Below are positions 8,651 to 15,701 of a DNA stretch of 64,000 bases, one piece after another. Origin of the DNA: Akkermansiaceae bacterium (GTDB lineage: Bacteria; Verrucomicrobiota; Verrucomicrobiia; Verrucomicrobiales; DEV007); NCBI GenBank assembly GCA_024233005.1, contig JACKQE010000002.1, forward strand, positions 310,001 through 374,000, read 5' to 3'. Numbering within the stretch: the first letter of the stretch is position 1; each line of letters starts with the position of its first letter. The position numbers and the translations under genes are program-made. The notes under the pieces are model-generated. The model made no database searches. It had not been told where the DNA came from and was given only the letters and a program-made list of their open reading frames with translations.

Positions 8651-8722
8651 CTGCTAGCAAGGATTTGCTTTTTCAACCCCGCCGCTCCGTCGCCGCGCAT
8701 CGCTCCGGGTTGGAGAGGGGGG
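8651..8722 (+). repeat. Stem-loop repeat, copy R3 (diverged)
   Basis: CTGCTAGCAAGGATTTGC, a T-run, CAACCCCGCCGCTCCG, a variable centre, then CTCCGGGTTGGAGAGGGG. Outer arms CAACCC and GGGTTG pair; the inner hairpin seen in R1 and R2 is replaced by GTCGCCGCGCATCGC. It abuts the broken 3' end of the nucleotidyltransferase fragment on the minus strand. Confidence 0.65.
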
Positions 8723-8916
8723 CAAAGGCCGCTTCATAGACCTCGGGAAGCTGGTGGGTGTTCACCATGAAATCCGTAAACCCGCTGGCAATCAAATGAT
8801 CAAAGGCCCGGGAGATGAGTGGTTTGTTCCACACCGGGATCATCGGCTTGGGGAGACGATCCGTCAGCGGGCGCAGGCGGGTGCCCAGGGCCGGCACCGA
8901 GAACAAAGGCTTTCAC
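8723..8916 (-). pseudogene. 5' fragment of a sugar-phosphate nucleotidyltransferase, frameshifted
   Basis: Reads from GTG 8916 as MKAFVLGAG, then needs a one-base correction (CCC where CC is expected, near 8890) to continue GTRLRPLTDRLPKPMIPV, the nucleotide-binding and product signature of mannose-1-phosphate guanylyltransferase-like enzymes. It goes on through NKPLISRAFDHLIASGF and VNTHQLPEVYEAAF, then stops resembling the family where repeat R3 begins. Full enzymes have 220 or more residues; about 64 remain. It is dead by both frameshift and 3' truncation. Confidence 0.75.
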
Positions 8917-9011
8917 GGGGAGAAATAGAAAGCGCCCACTCTGCACGCGTCCCCGCCCTTTTCAAAAAGAGTTCTCCCGTTTTGAACTCCAGCCTTTGCC
9001 CCTCCCGGCAC

Positions 9012-10769
9012 TCACTCGAGCCGCCACAGCGTCACCCTGCCATCCCCTGCTCCGGTCAGCACATAGGGGCCGTCCTGGGCCACGGCCAAGTCCATGAGCG
9101 TCTGTCCCGTGGCGTGACGCAGCCGCTCCTGCCCCGTGACGGAGTCCCAGACCGCGAGAGTTCCGTCCAGACTGCTGGCCACGAGGAATCTCGAATCCCG
9201 GGTGAAAGCAACGCCGGACACCGTGTGCTGAAAGCCCGGGAAATGGTGCATCATCTCGCCCGTGGCCAAATTCCAGACGCGGGCACTGTTGTCGCAGGCG
9301 GGATCAGGCGAGTGATCGCCCCGATTTCCATGCGCCGAGGCTGCAAAACGGCCGTCGGGACTCACGGCCAGATTCCGGATCCAGTCGCCGGGAGGTTCGA
9401 AAGTCCGCTCCAGAGCCCCGTGGCGCGTCGAGCGGCGCTCCATGCCAGCGGCGCCGCCGGCAAGGAAGGACTCGCCCCCGGGCAGCACGGCATAGGCGTT
9501 GTTGCCCTTGTCGATGAAGAAGCGCTGCTGGCCTGTCGCCAGATCGTAACCGGCCATGGTCCCTTTCGTGTCGGCCACCATCAGACTGGAGTTTTGTTGC
9601 GTGGCATCGATCGCGATGCCCCAGCAGGCAGATCCGGTCTCCACCCTCCACAGCGTCTGCAAGGTTTGGGCGTCCCAGCAGGTGATCGCGTTTACCGCGT
9701 CGCCCGTCACCAGGCGCTGGCCGTCGCCCGAGGAGGCAAAGGAATAGACCGGACCGTTCGCGCAGGCCACCAGGGTCGAGCGGACCTTGGCCGTGTCCCG
9801 CTCCCAGGTATGCACGCGGCCAGAGTCGTCGCAGGCGCGGCAGAGCCGCCCGTCCGGCGAGAAGCCGACGCGGCGGATCACCGAGGACGAGCCCCGCAAC
9901 TCGTGCACGAGAGAAACGCCTTTGAGAGCAACGGTGGCGGCGGACAGAGGCGCCGGTGGCGTTGGCGGCGGCACCGGCACGGCGGGTGGGGGCATCACCG
10001 CTCCCGGCACACTGGCAAAAACGAAAGGGGTCAGAAAGCTGCCCGACTCCCACGTGCGTTGCGCGCCCTGAGTGGACTCGTAGACCTCCAACCGCACCTT
10101 GTCAAAGAGCTCACCGTGCCGTAATCCGCTGGGTATCCATTTCGCCAGGGCCTTGGCATACGGACTGTTTCCATCCTGCCCATCGAGGGCCGCCTGCCCC
10201 GGCGTGGCCGCGTAGGCAATGATGATGTCGCCAAACACATGCAGCTCCGCCAGCCCGCGCTTCTTGGTGCCGCGCGTCAGCCAGCCCGGGTCCTTGGGAA
10301 GTTCGCGGCAGCAATCGAGGAAGATAAAGCTGCTTTTGGCCCCGGCCAAAATCATCGCGCTGGCAAAGGTCTCCGCATCCATGGACTCCTCGCCCAAGCG
10401 GCTCCGCGCCTGGAGCTGAGCATTTGTGCCCATCAGATAGTTCTTCCCCTCGAACTCGATGCCATGCCCCGCGAAGTAAACCACCGCCGTGCCGCCTTTG
10501 GGGATCGCGGTCTCGAATTCCGTGAGCTTCTCATCCATCGCCGACCGCGAGGCGTTCTCCGCGTAGATGACTTTGAAACTGACTGCCTCCAGCGTGCGCT
10601 TCAGCAGGTTCGCGTCACTCACGCAGTTGTCCAAGTCGGGAAAACTGCTGTTCTCCGGGTAGTCGTTGTTACCGATGATCAGGGCCACGCGATCCTGCGC
10701 CCCAAGCCAAGGCGCCATCGCCAGGGCGAGGATACTCAGGACCGGGAGGGAAAGACGACGCGGTTTCAT
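9012..10769 (-). CDS. Secreted caspase-family (C14) protease with WD40 repeats
   Basis: 585 residues from ATG 10769, chosen because it begins a signal peptide (MKPRRLSLPVLSILALAMA..GAQ). Residues 26-270 form a caspase/metacaspase p20-like domain: RVALIIGNNDY at the start, the catalytic His in YFAGHG (His102) and the catalytic Cys in LDCCRE (probably Cys154). A Pro-rich linker follows (about 272-295). The rest is a set of WD40-like blades (RRVGFSPDGRLCRACDDSGRV, LAVSPDGRFAASAHG, VAFTRDSRFLVASSLDGTLAVWD). The export signal points to an extracytoplasmic role, which argues against a cytoplasmic abortive-infection role. Both its flanks hold decayed or mobile DNA. Its substrate is unknown. Confidence 0.88.
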   Translation of the reverse strand: MKPRRLSLPVLSILALAMAPWLGAQDRVALIIGNNDYPENSSFPDLDNCVSDANLLKRTLEAVSFKVIYAENASRSAMDEKLTEFETAIPKGGTAVVYFAGHGIEFEGKNYLMGTNAQLQARSRLGEESMDAETFASAMILAGAKSSFIFLDCCRELPKDPGWLTRGTKKRGLAELHVFGDIIIAYAATPGQAALDGQDGNSPYAKALAKWIPSGLRHGELFDKVRLEVYESTQGAQRTWESGSFLTPFVFASVPGAVMPPPAVPVPPPTPPAPLSAATVALKGVSLVHELRGSSSVIRRVGFSPDGRLCRACDDSGRVHTWERDTAKVRSTLVACANGPVYSFASSGDGQRLVTGDAVNAITCWDAQTLQTLWRVETGSACWGIAIDATQQNSSLMVADTKGTMAGYDLATGQQRFFIDKGNNAYAVLPGGESFLAGGAAGMERRSTRHGALERTFEPPGDWIRNLAVSPDGRFAASAHGNRGDHSPDPACDNSARVWNLATGEMMHHFPGFQHTVSGVAFTRDSRFLVASSLDGTLAVWDSVTGQERLRHATGQTLMDLAVAQDGPYVLTGAGDGRVTLWRLE

Positions 10770-11019
10770 GGTGGTGAATGAGTTATGGTTAAGCAAGGCA
10801 AAGCGGCTCACAAAGGCCCTCCTCAAGGGCTGCTACTCCGTGGGACGTTTCTCCTCCGGCACCTATTCAATTTGAACCAAAGGTCATGAAAGGGCAAGCG
10901 AAACGCCGCGCCAGGAAACGGCCGATGCCCCAGTGACTGGGCGCCCGTGCGCCGGTTTGCGCCCATTAGCAGCCTGTTGAAAACCCTTCCCAAGTCAAGG
11001 ATTCTGGATAGATTGGGGC

Positions 11020-12447
11020 ATGTTTGAGGAGCGCGACACGAAGGCCCTGAAGCAGGGGGAGTTCTGGGTGGTTAGGGACCATCTTCCGGCAGCCGCAGCG
11101 GGGACCTTCTACCGCAAACTTGACGAGACCCTCCATGCGATCAATTTCGCCGCGCAGGTTCGCGAGATCTGCCGCCCCGCTTATCAGGACACCAGCACGG
11201 GAGGTCGCCCCGGGATCGATCCGGTCGTCTACTTCAAGATGCTCATGATCGGCTTTTTTGAGAACCTCCCGAGCGAACGGTCCATCGCGAGCCGTTGCGA
11301 GGACAGCCTCTCCTTGCGGGCCTTCCTCGGCTACGACCTCACCGAGGCGACCCCCGATCATTCCTCGCTTTCGGTCATCCGCACACGCCTGGGGATGGAA
11401 GTCTATCAGGCCGCCCTCGAGATCGTGCTGCGAGGACTTCGCAAACACAAGCTGCTGAAGGGCCGTTACCTCGGCCTCGATTCATCCATCATCGAAGCCA
11501 ACGCAAGTCTTCGCGAGCTTCAACATCGCAACACCGAAGAGGATTACTGGAGCTACGTGAAGAAACTCGCGGCGAAGGCCGGGATTGATCCCGACGACAC
11601 CAAGGCAGTGCGGCGCTTTGACAAGAAACGCAAAGGCCGCAAGACCTCCAACGAGGACTGGGTCAATCCGCACGATCCTGAGGCGAAGTTGGGCCGGACC
11701 AAGGATGGGGCCTGCGACATGGTCTACAGCCGAGCGGAGCGAGACAGCCAGCCAACGGCTGCCTGCGAAGCGGGTGAGCGCCGCAGAACGGAGCGAAGCA
11801 ACCCCGAGCATCTCACCGATCTGGAGACCGGAGCGATCATCCGGGCGGAGGTGCGCATGGGCAACGCCGGAGACAGTGAAGCACTCTGCGAGCGCGTCCT
11901 GAAGGGATGCGAGATCCTCTCAAGGGGCTGCGAGGATCCGATGCAAGAGAAAGTCGGCAAGAGCCTCACCACCGATGAAGGATACTTCAGCGTGGAAGAG
12001 GTGTGCGCCTTGCAGAGCGAAGGCATCCGCACGGTGATGGGTGATCCGAACGCATCACGGCGTCGAAAAGACAAACAATGCAAGGTGACACGCCAGACCT
12101 TGCGCAAGGCGCAGGTTGCGGTGCAGAGCAAAAGCGGCAAGGCACTCTTGAGGAAACGGGGAGAACACCTCGAACGAGGTTTTGCCCACGTCCTCGACCA
12201 GGGCGGAATGAGACGGGCGACCCTGCGGGGAACGGAGAACCTGACCAAGCGGCAGACGGCTGCGGCGCTGGTCTACGACCTCTCGCTGCTGATGCGAAAG
12301 CTCTTCTGGTTCGGCACACCGAAACAGTGGATGGCGAAGGCCCGTCTTTTCGTCTGGTGGCTCCTGCAACGGGTGCTGATGGTCATCGAAAACATCATTC
12401 CCGCGAATGGCACGTACCTGACAGTATCCGAACAAAAACTTCACTAG
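11020..12447 (+). CDS. IS1182-family transposase with a 25-residue in-frame insertion
   Basis: 475 residues. The DUF772-type N-terminal region (GGRPGIDPVVYFKMLMIGFF, LRAFLGYDLTEATPDHSSLS) is followed by the catalytic region beginning GLDSSIIEANAS. A Lys/Arg-rich middle leads to GACDMVY. There the expected short link to PEHLTDLETGAII is broken by 25 extra residues (11728-11802). The C-terminus (LTKRQTAAALVYDLSLLMRKLF) looks complete. The stop codon TAG is formed by the TA target of the nested IS630 plus its first base; removing the IS630 restores TAG, so the insertion did not change the protein end. Whether it is still active is unknown. Confidence 0.85.
   Translation: MFEERDTKALKQGEFWVVRDHLPAAAAGTFYRKLDETLHAINFAAQVREICRPAYQDTSTGGRPGIDPVVYFKMLMIGFFENLPSERSIASRCEDSLSLRAFLGYDLTEATPDHSSLSVIRTRLGMEVYQAALEIVLRGLRKHKLLKGRYLGLDSSIIEANASLRELQHRNTEEDYWSYVKKLAAKAGIDPDDTKAVRRFDKKRKGRKTSNEDWVNPHDPEAKLGRTKDGACDMVYSRAERDSQPTAACEAGERRRTERSNPEHLTDLETGAIIRAEVRMGNAGDSEALCERVLKGCEILSRGCEDPMQEKVGKSLTTDEGYFSVEEVCALQSEGIRTVMGDPNASRRRKDKQCKVTRQTLRKAQVAVQSKSGKALLRKRGEHLERGFAHVLDQGGMRRATLRGTENLTKRQTAAALVYDLSLLMRKLFWFGTPKQWMAKARLFVWWLLQRVLMVIENIIPANGTYLTVSEQKLH
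11728..11802 (+). repeat. 75-nt in-frame insertion inside the transposase gene
   Basis: Extra sequence between the codons for GACDMVY and PEHLTDL. It begins AGCCGAGCGGAGCGAGACAG and ends GAACGGAGCGAAGCAAC, so the related motifs GCGGAGCGAGAC and ACGGAGCGAAGC lie near its two ends. It contains the hairpin CAGCCAACGGCTG. The length is a multiple of three and there is no stop codon, reminiscent of palindromic elements that insert within genes. Confidence 0.6.
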
Positions 12448-13584
12448 TGTGATGTTAGCTAAATTCTTTACAAATTAAATCCGTTGTTTATCATGTTGTA
12501 TGGCAGCAGGACGACCGACCATTAGGCTGAGTTTGAGTGAAGAGCAACGTGTGGAACTTATCCGCATGGTCGAGGCTCGAAAGACTCCGCAAGCGGAAGC
12601 GAAAAGAGCCCGGGCCGTTCTGCTCAGCGCCGAGGGCTGTGACGACAAGGAGGTCGGCAGGCAGGTGGGGTTTTCCAACGCCACAGCGGGCAAATGGCGC
12701 AAGCGTTATGCGGCTGAGGGCATTGCAGGTCTCACCGACGCTCCTCGCTGTGGTCCTCCCCGCACCATTGATGATGAAAAGGTGGCTGATATTCTGCGGC
12801 TGACTTTGGAGACCAAGCCGACGAAGGGCACGCACTGGAGCACCCGGACGATGGCCAGGAAAGCAGGCATCTCCAACGAACGAGTCTCGGTCATTTGGCG
12901 GACCTTCGGACTCGCGCCGCACCGGGCGGAAACCTTCCAGCTTTCCACCGATCTGCATTTCGTGGAGAAAGTGCGGGATGTCGTCGGACTTTACGTGAGT
13001 CCACCACAGAATGCTTTGGTTCTTAGTGTCGATGAAAAGAGTCAATGCCAGGCACTGGAGCGCTCCCAACCAATCCTGCCGATGATGTGCGGCGTGCCGG
13101 AGCGCTCAAGTCACGACTACTTTCGGCATGGCACGACTACGCTCTTTGCCGCTTTGGACGTCAAGACCGGCGAGGTCTTTGCGCAATGCAAACCAAGACA
13201 CCGGCAGAAAGAGTTCCTTGAATTCCTCCGGCATATCGAACGTTCAACTCCGTCGGAACTCTCCATCCACGTCATCGTCGACAACTACAGCACCCACAAG
13301 ACAAAAGCGGTGCGTGAATGGTTGGTGCGCCATCCCCGTTGGCAACTGCACTTCATCCCGACTCACTCAAGCTGGCTCAATCAAGTTGAGCGCTTCTTTG
13401 CCAAAATCACCTTGGAAGTAATCCGTCGCGGCTCCTTCATCAGCGTCGCCCAATTGCGCGCGGCGATCCTCGAATACATTGAGGAGCATAACAAAAACGC
13501 TTCCCCTTTTCGTTGGACCGCCACTCCCGAGAAGATCTTTGAAAAGATCGAAAAATATTGCAGCAAACTAGACTAACGGCACCC
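12447..13584 (+). mobile_element. IS630-family insertion sequence, complete
   Basis: Flanked by TA dinucleotides at 12445-12446 and 13585-13586, the hallmark target duplication. The ends are imperfect inverted repeats: left GTGTGATGTTAGCTAAATT, right (reverse complement) GGGTGCCGTTAGTCTAGTT, about 12 of 19 matching. It contains one transposase gene and is inserted at the stop codon of the IS1182-type transposase. Confidence 0.8.
12500..13576 (+). CDS. IS630-family transposase
   Basis: 358 residues, full length for the family. The N-terminal helix-turn-helix region (residues 1-115) contains GCDDKEVGRQVGFSNATAGKW. The DDE catalytic domain has its first Asp in ALVLSVDEKSQ, the second in HVIVDNYSTHK and the Glu in SSWLNQVERFFAKI, which are the diagnostic IS630/Tc1-mariner motifs. 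The frame is intact, and the surrounding ends and TA duplication are preserved, so the element looks recent and possibly functional. Confidence 0.95.
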   Translation: MAAGRPTIRLSLSEEQRVELIRMVEARKTPQAEAKRARAVLLSAEGCDDKEVGRQVGFSNATAGKWRKRYAAEGIAGLTDAPRCGPPRTIDDEKVADILRLTLETKPTKGTHWSTRTMARKAGISNERVSVIWRTFGLAPHRAETFQLSTDLHFVEKVRDVVGLYVSPPQNALVLSVDEKSQCQALERSQPILPMMCGVPERSSHDYFRHGTTTLFAALDVKTGEVFAQCKPRHRQKEFLEFLRHIERSTPSELSIHVIVDNYSTHKTKAVREWLVRHPRWQLHFIPTHSSWLNQVERFFAKITLEVIRRGSFISVAQLRAAILEYIEEHNKNASPFRWTATPEKIFEKIEKYCSKLD

Positions 13585-13691
13585 TAGACTTCGTTTTCAC
13601 CCGTATAACTTACATCAAGAACTGACATTGGGCAAAGCCAGTGTCCTGATGTTCAACGGATTACTTGGGACTAAGAATCTTATCGAAAAAA

Positions 13692-13783
13692 TGGCGGAAG
13701 GGGTGGGATTCGAACCCACGGTGACATCACTGCCACACTCGATTTCGAGTCGAGCGCCTTAGACCAAGCTCAGCCACCCTTCC
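13692..13783 (-). tRNA. tRNA-Ser (CGA), CCA encoded
   Basis: Acceptor arms GGAAGGG and CCCTTCC pair perfectly, with discriminator G and an encoded CCA. The anticodon stem CTCGA/TCGAG encloses loop CTCGAAA, giving anticodon CGA. There is a long variable arm, as expected for serine, and a T-arm GTGGGTTCGAATCCCAC. A T6 run follows directly and may terminate transcription. Confidence 0.97.
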
Positions 13784-14108
13784 AAATGGGAGATCTCTGA
13801 GGGGAGCCCCTGGATGTGTCCAAAGTGGTCCGGGAAAGCCCCCTCAGTTGTCGAGCATTCAAAATAGTGCGGTCTGGCGAACTGCGCAAGTGGGTCTGCA
13901 GCACTGCAAGGTGATTTTTCCAACACAATGGCGCGGCTTTTATTCCAAAGAGAGGAAGATATAAAATTGATAAAAATGCAAAATATTGTGAAATGAAGGG
14001 TCGATGAAAAGTCCAATTTTTGAGAGAAAAGCGGCTTTTCTATTCAGGAATGCGAGTTCTCAGGAGGCCTAAAATAAATTCAGAGAAACGCACTTTTTTC
14101 TTGAATGA

Positions 14109-14124
14109 CCACTACATATGGGGT
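14109..14124. promoter_or_regulatory. NrdR-like box 1
   Basis: Core CTACATATGG at 14112-14121 matches 8 of 10 positions of the NrdR core CwAtATaTwG. Its core lies exactly 32 bp from that of box 2, the three-turn spacing usual for paired NrdR boxes ahead of nrd genes. Confidence 0.6.
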
Positions 14125-14140
14125 TATTCTCGGCCCACGA

Positions 14141-14156
14141 CACCAATATATGGGTC
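14141..14156. promoter_or_regulatory. NrdR-like box 2
   Basis: Core CAATATATGG at 14144-14153 matches 9 of 10 positions of the NrdR core. It is paired with box 1 at a 32-bp distance and lies about 225 bp ahead of the nrdB start. NrdR represses nrd genes when dATP is high; no nrdR gene is in this window. Confidence 0.65.
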
Positions 14157-14379
14157 TAGAGGCACTTCGGCCTTGAATGTTAGGGGAGAAGAACGCGCGT
14201 AATAATTTTCCGCGCTTAAATTTTGAATGATTATGGTTTTCTTAAAAATTTCATCAACTGGGCGGGTTGAACCTGCCCGGAAACAGGCTAAAGAAAAGCC
14301 GCTCATCGGCCGGGACTGAGGAGGGACGCGCATCTCTCTCTTTCTGGGTCAAGGTTACATTTTTGACAAATATTTTACC

Positions 14380-15462
14380 ATGGATACCGTTTTTCAAATT
14401 GGGTCGCGCTCTTTCGTGTTGGACGAGGACAAGGCCCGTGAAGCCTTCGCCGCCAAGCGAGTCATCAATGGCCGCAAAACTGAGGCCTTCAATCTGCTTC
14501 CTCTCAAATACCAGTGGGCCTACGACCTTTACCGGGCGATGAAGGCAAATCACTGGGAGCCCGAAGATATTCCCATGGGGAAGGACATCGAGCAGTGGCA
14601 GTCCAACAGTATTTCTGATCAGGAGCGTTGGATCATCCGGATGGGGATCGGATACTTTTCCGCCGCTGAAGGCATTGTGGGTGACAACATCCAGCATGTC
14701 GTGAGGGAGCTTGTCACGGCTCCGGAGTTGAAGCTCGTTCTTGGGCGCCATGCCCATGAGGAGAACATCCATGCTGACAGCCTTCTTTATATGATCAGCA
14801 GTCTCCGGATCAATCCGCACGAATGTGAGGCGATGTTTGAGCAGATTCCCTCCATCAAGCGGAAGAACGAGTTCGTCACCAATATTTCCCGCAGTCTGCG
14901 CCGTGATTTGGATTTGACGCTGGTGGAGAACCAGAAAGCTCTGGCGAAAAACATCTTCGTCTTCGGCCAGTGCATGGAAGGAACCCAGTTCTACGGCCTT
15001 TTTGGCATGATTCTGAGTCTTTACCGCCAGAACAAATTTCCGGCCATCGGGCAAATGTTCCGCTACACCCTGCGTGATGAGTCGAACCACATCGAGGTCT
15101 TCCGCAATCTGTTCATGGATCTGGTGAATGAAAATCCTGCCATTCAGGACGACAACTTCCGCGAAGAACTCCGTGATCTGATGCGTGAAGCGGTCCGGCT
15201 GGAAAAAGAATTCATTGTCGATTGCCTTCCGGTCGGGGCCGTCGGCCTGAGTGCGGATGACTTCTGCACCTACATCGACTACATCGCCGATCGTCGTCTG
15301 GAGGGTGTGGGACTCAAGCCCATCACCCAGGGCTCGAAGAATCCTTTCCCTTGGCTTGCCGAGACCATCGATATCAAGAAGGAACAGAACTTTTTCGAAG
15401 GGCGCGTCACAGAGTATCAAAAAGCCTCCGCTCTTGAGGTGCCCGATGATGATGACCTTTGA
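14380..15462 (+). CDS. nrdB: Ribonucleoside-diphosphate reductase beta subunit, class Ic-like
   Basis: 360 residues. It supplies the radical-generating metal site for reduction of ribonucleotides to deoxyribonucleotides. Candidate ligands are Glu97 (SAAEGIVGDN), Glu128 and His131 (HEENIHADSLL), Glu200 (CMEGTQFYG), Glu234 and His237 (RDESNHIEVF). The spacing equals that of Chlamydia trachomatis NrdB (E89, E120, H123, E193, E227, H230). The radical Tyr position is Leu135, where Chlamydia has Phe127, and the first ligand is Glu, not Asp. Both are marks of the class Ic (Mn/Fe) group. The C-terminal tail SALEVPDDDDL should bind NrdA, encoded 240 nt downstream. No Shine-Dalgarno sequence precedes the ATG. 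Confidence 0.95.
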   Translation: MDTVFQIGSRSFVLDEDKAREAFAAKRVINGRKTEAFNLLPLKYQWAYDLYRAMKANHWEPEDIPMGKDIEQWQSNSISDQERWIIRMGIGYFSAAEGIVGDNIQHVVRELVTAPELKLVLGRHAHEENIHADSLLYMISSLRINPHECEAMFEQIPSIKRKNEFVTNISRSLRRDLDLTLVENQKALAKNIFVFGQCMEGTQFYGLFGMILSLYRQNKFPAIGQMFRYTLRDESNHIEVFRNLFMDLVNENPAIQDDNFREELRDLMREAVRLEKEFIVDCLPVGAVGLSADDFCTYIDYIADRRLEGVGLKPITQGSKNPFPWLAETIDIKKEQNFFEGRVTEYQKASALEVPDDDDL

Positions 15463-15469
15463 CATTTCC

Positions 15470-15489
15470 ATCGCGGCCTCTGCCGCGAT
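15470..15489 (+). other. Hairpin between nrdB and nrdA
   Basis: ATCGCGGC and GCCGCGAT pair perfectly over a CTCT loop, 8 nt after the nrdB stop. There is no T-run, so it is more likely an mRNA-stability or attenuation structure than a terminator. Confidence 0.45.
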
Positions 15490-15701
15490 CGGCCTCTCTG
15501 ACACGAAACTTGCTTAGCAAACGTTAAACATTCCCCGATTACCACCACCAACCCTGAACTCACGCAGTCTCTGTTTGCCTGGATCGCCAAATTGATCCCC
15601 GCATTCCCCTGAAATCTCACACCTCTTTGTCAGATTGGACGGGGGGAGCACCGCTCTTGAAGTCTGCGCCAGTGTCCTCACACCGTTTACCACCTGCCAT
15701 C

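Larger units (their letters stand above)
10970..13607 (+). mobile_element. IS1182-type element, interrupted by an IS630 element
   Basis: The left end CAGCCTGTTGAAAACCC begins near 10970, about 50 nt before the transposase. Past the nested IS630, the sequence CTTCGTTTTCACCCG (about 13590-13604) shares GTTTTCA with the reverse complement of the left end and may be the right inverted repeat. The match is short, so the right boundary is uncertain. No target duplication was resolved. Confidence 0.45.
13787..14379. promoter_or_regulatory. Upstream region of nrdB
   Basis: About 590 bases between tRNA-Ser and nrdB without a supported gene. The DNA is notably more AT-rich than its surroundings. It carries two NrdR-like boxes at 14109 and 14141 and presumably the nrd promoter. 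The reading frames here are short and lack family features. Confidence 0.6.

Noticed and set aside
8754..10124. 456-residue plus-strand open frame
   Set aside because: Antisense to the caspase-WD40 gene and the nucleotidyltransferase remnant.
13600..13690. Clean right end of the IS1182-type element
   Set aside because: Only GTTTTCA is shared with the left end; no longer inverted repeat could be found by eye.
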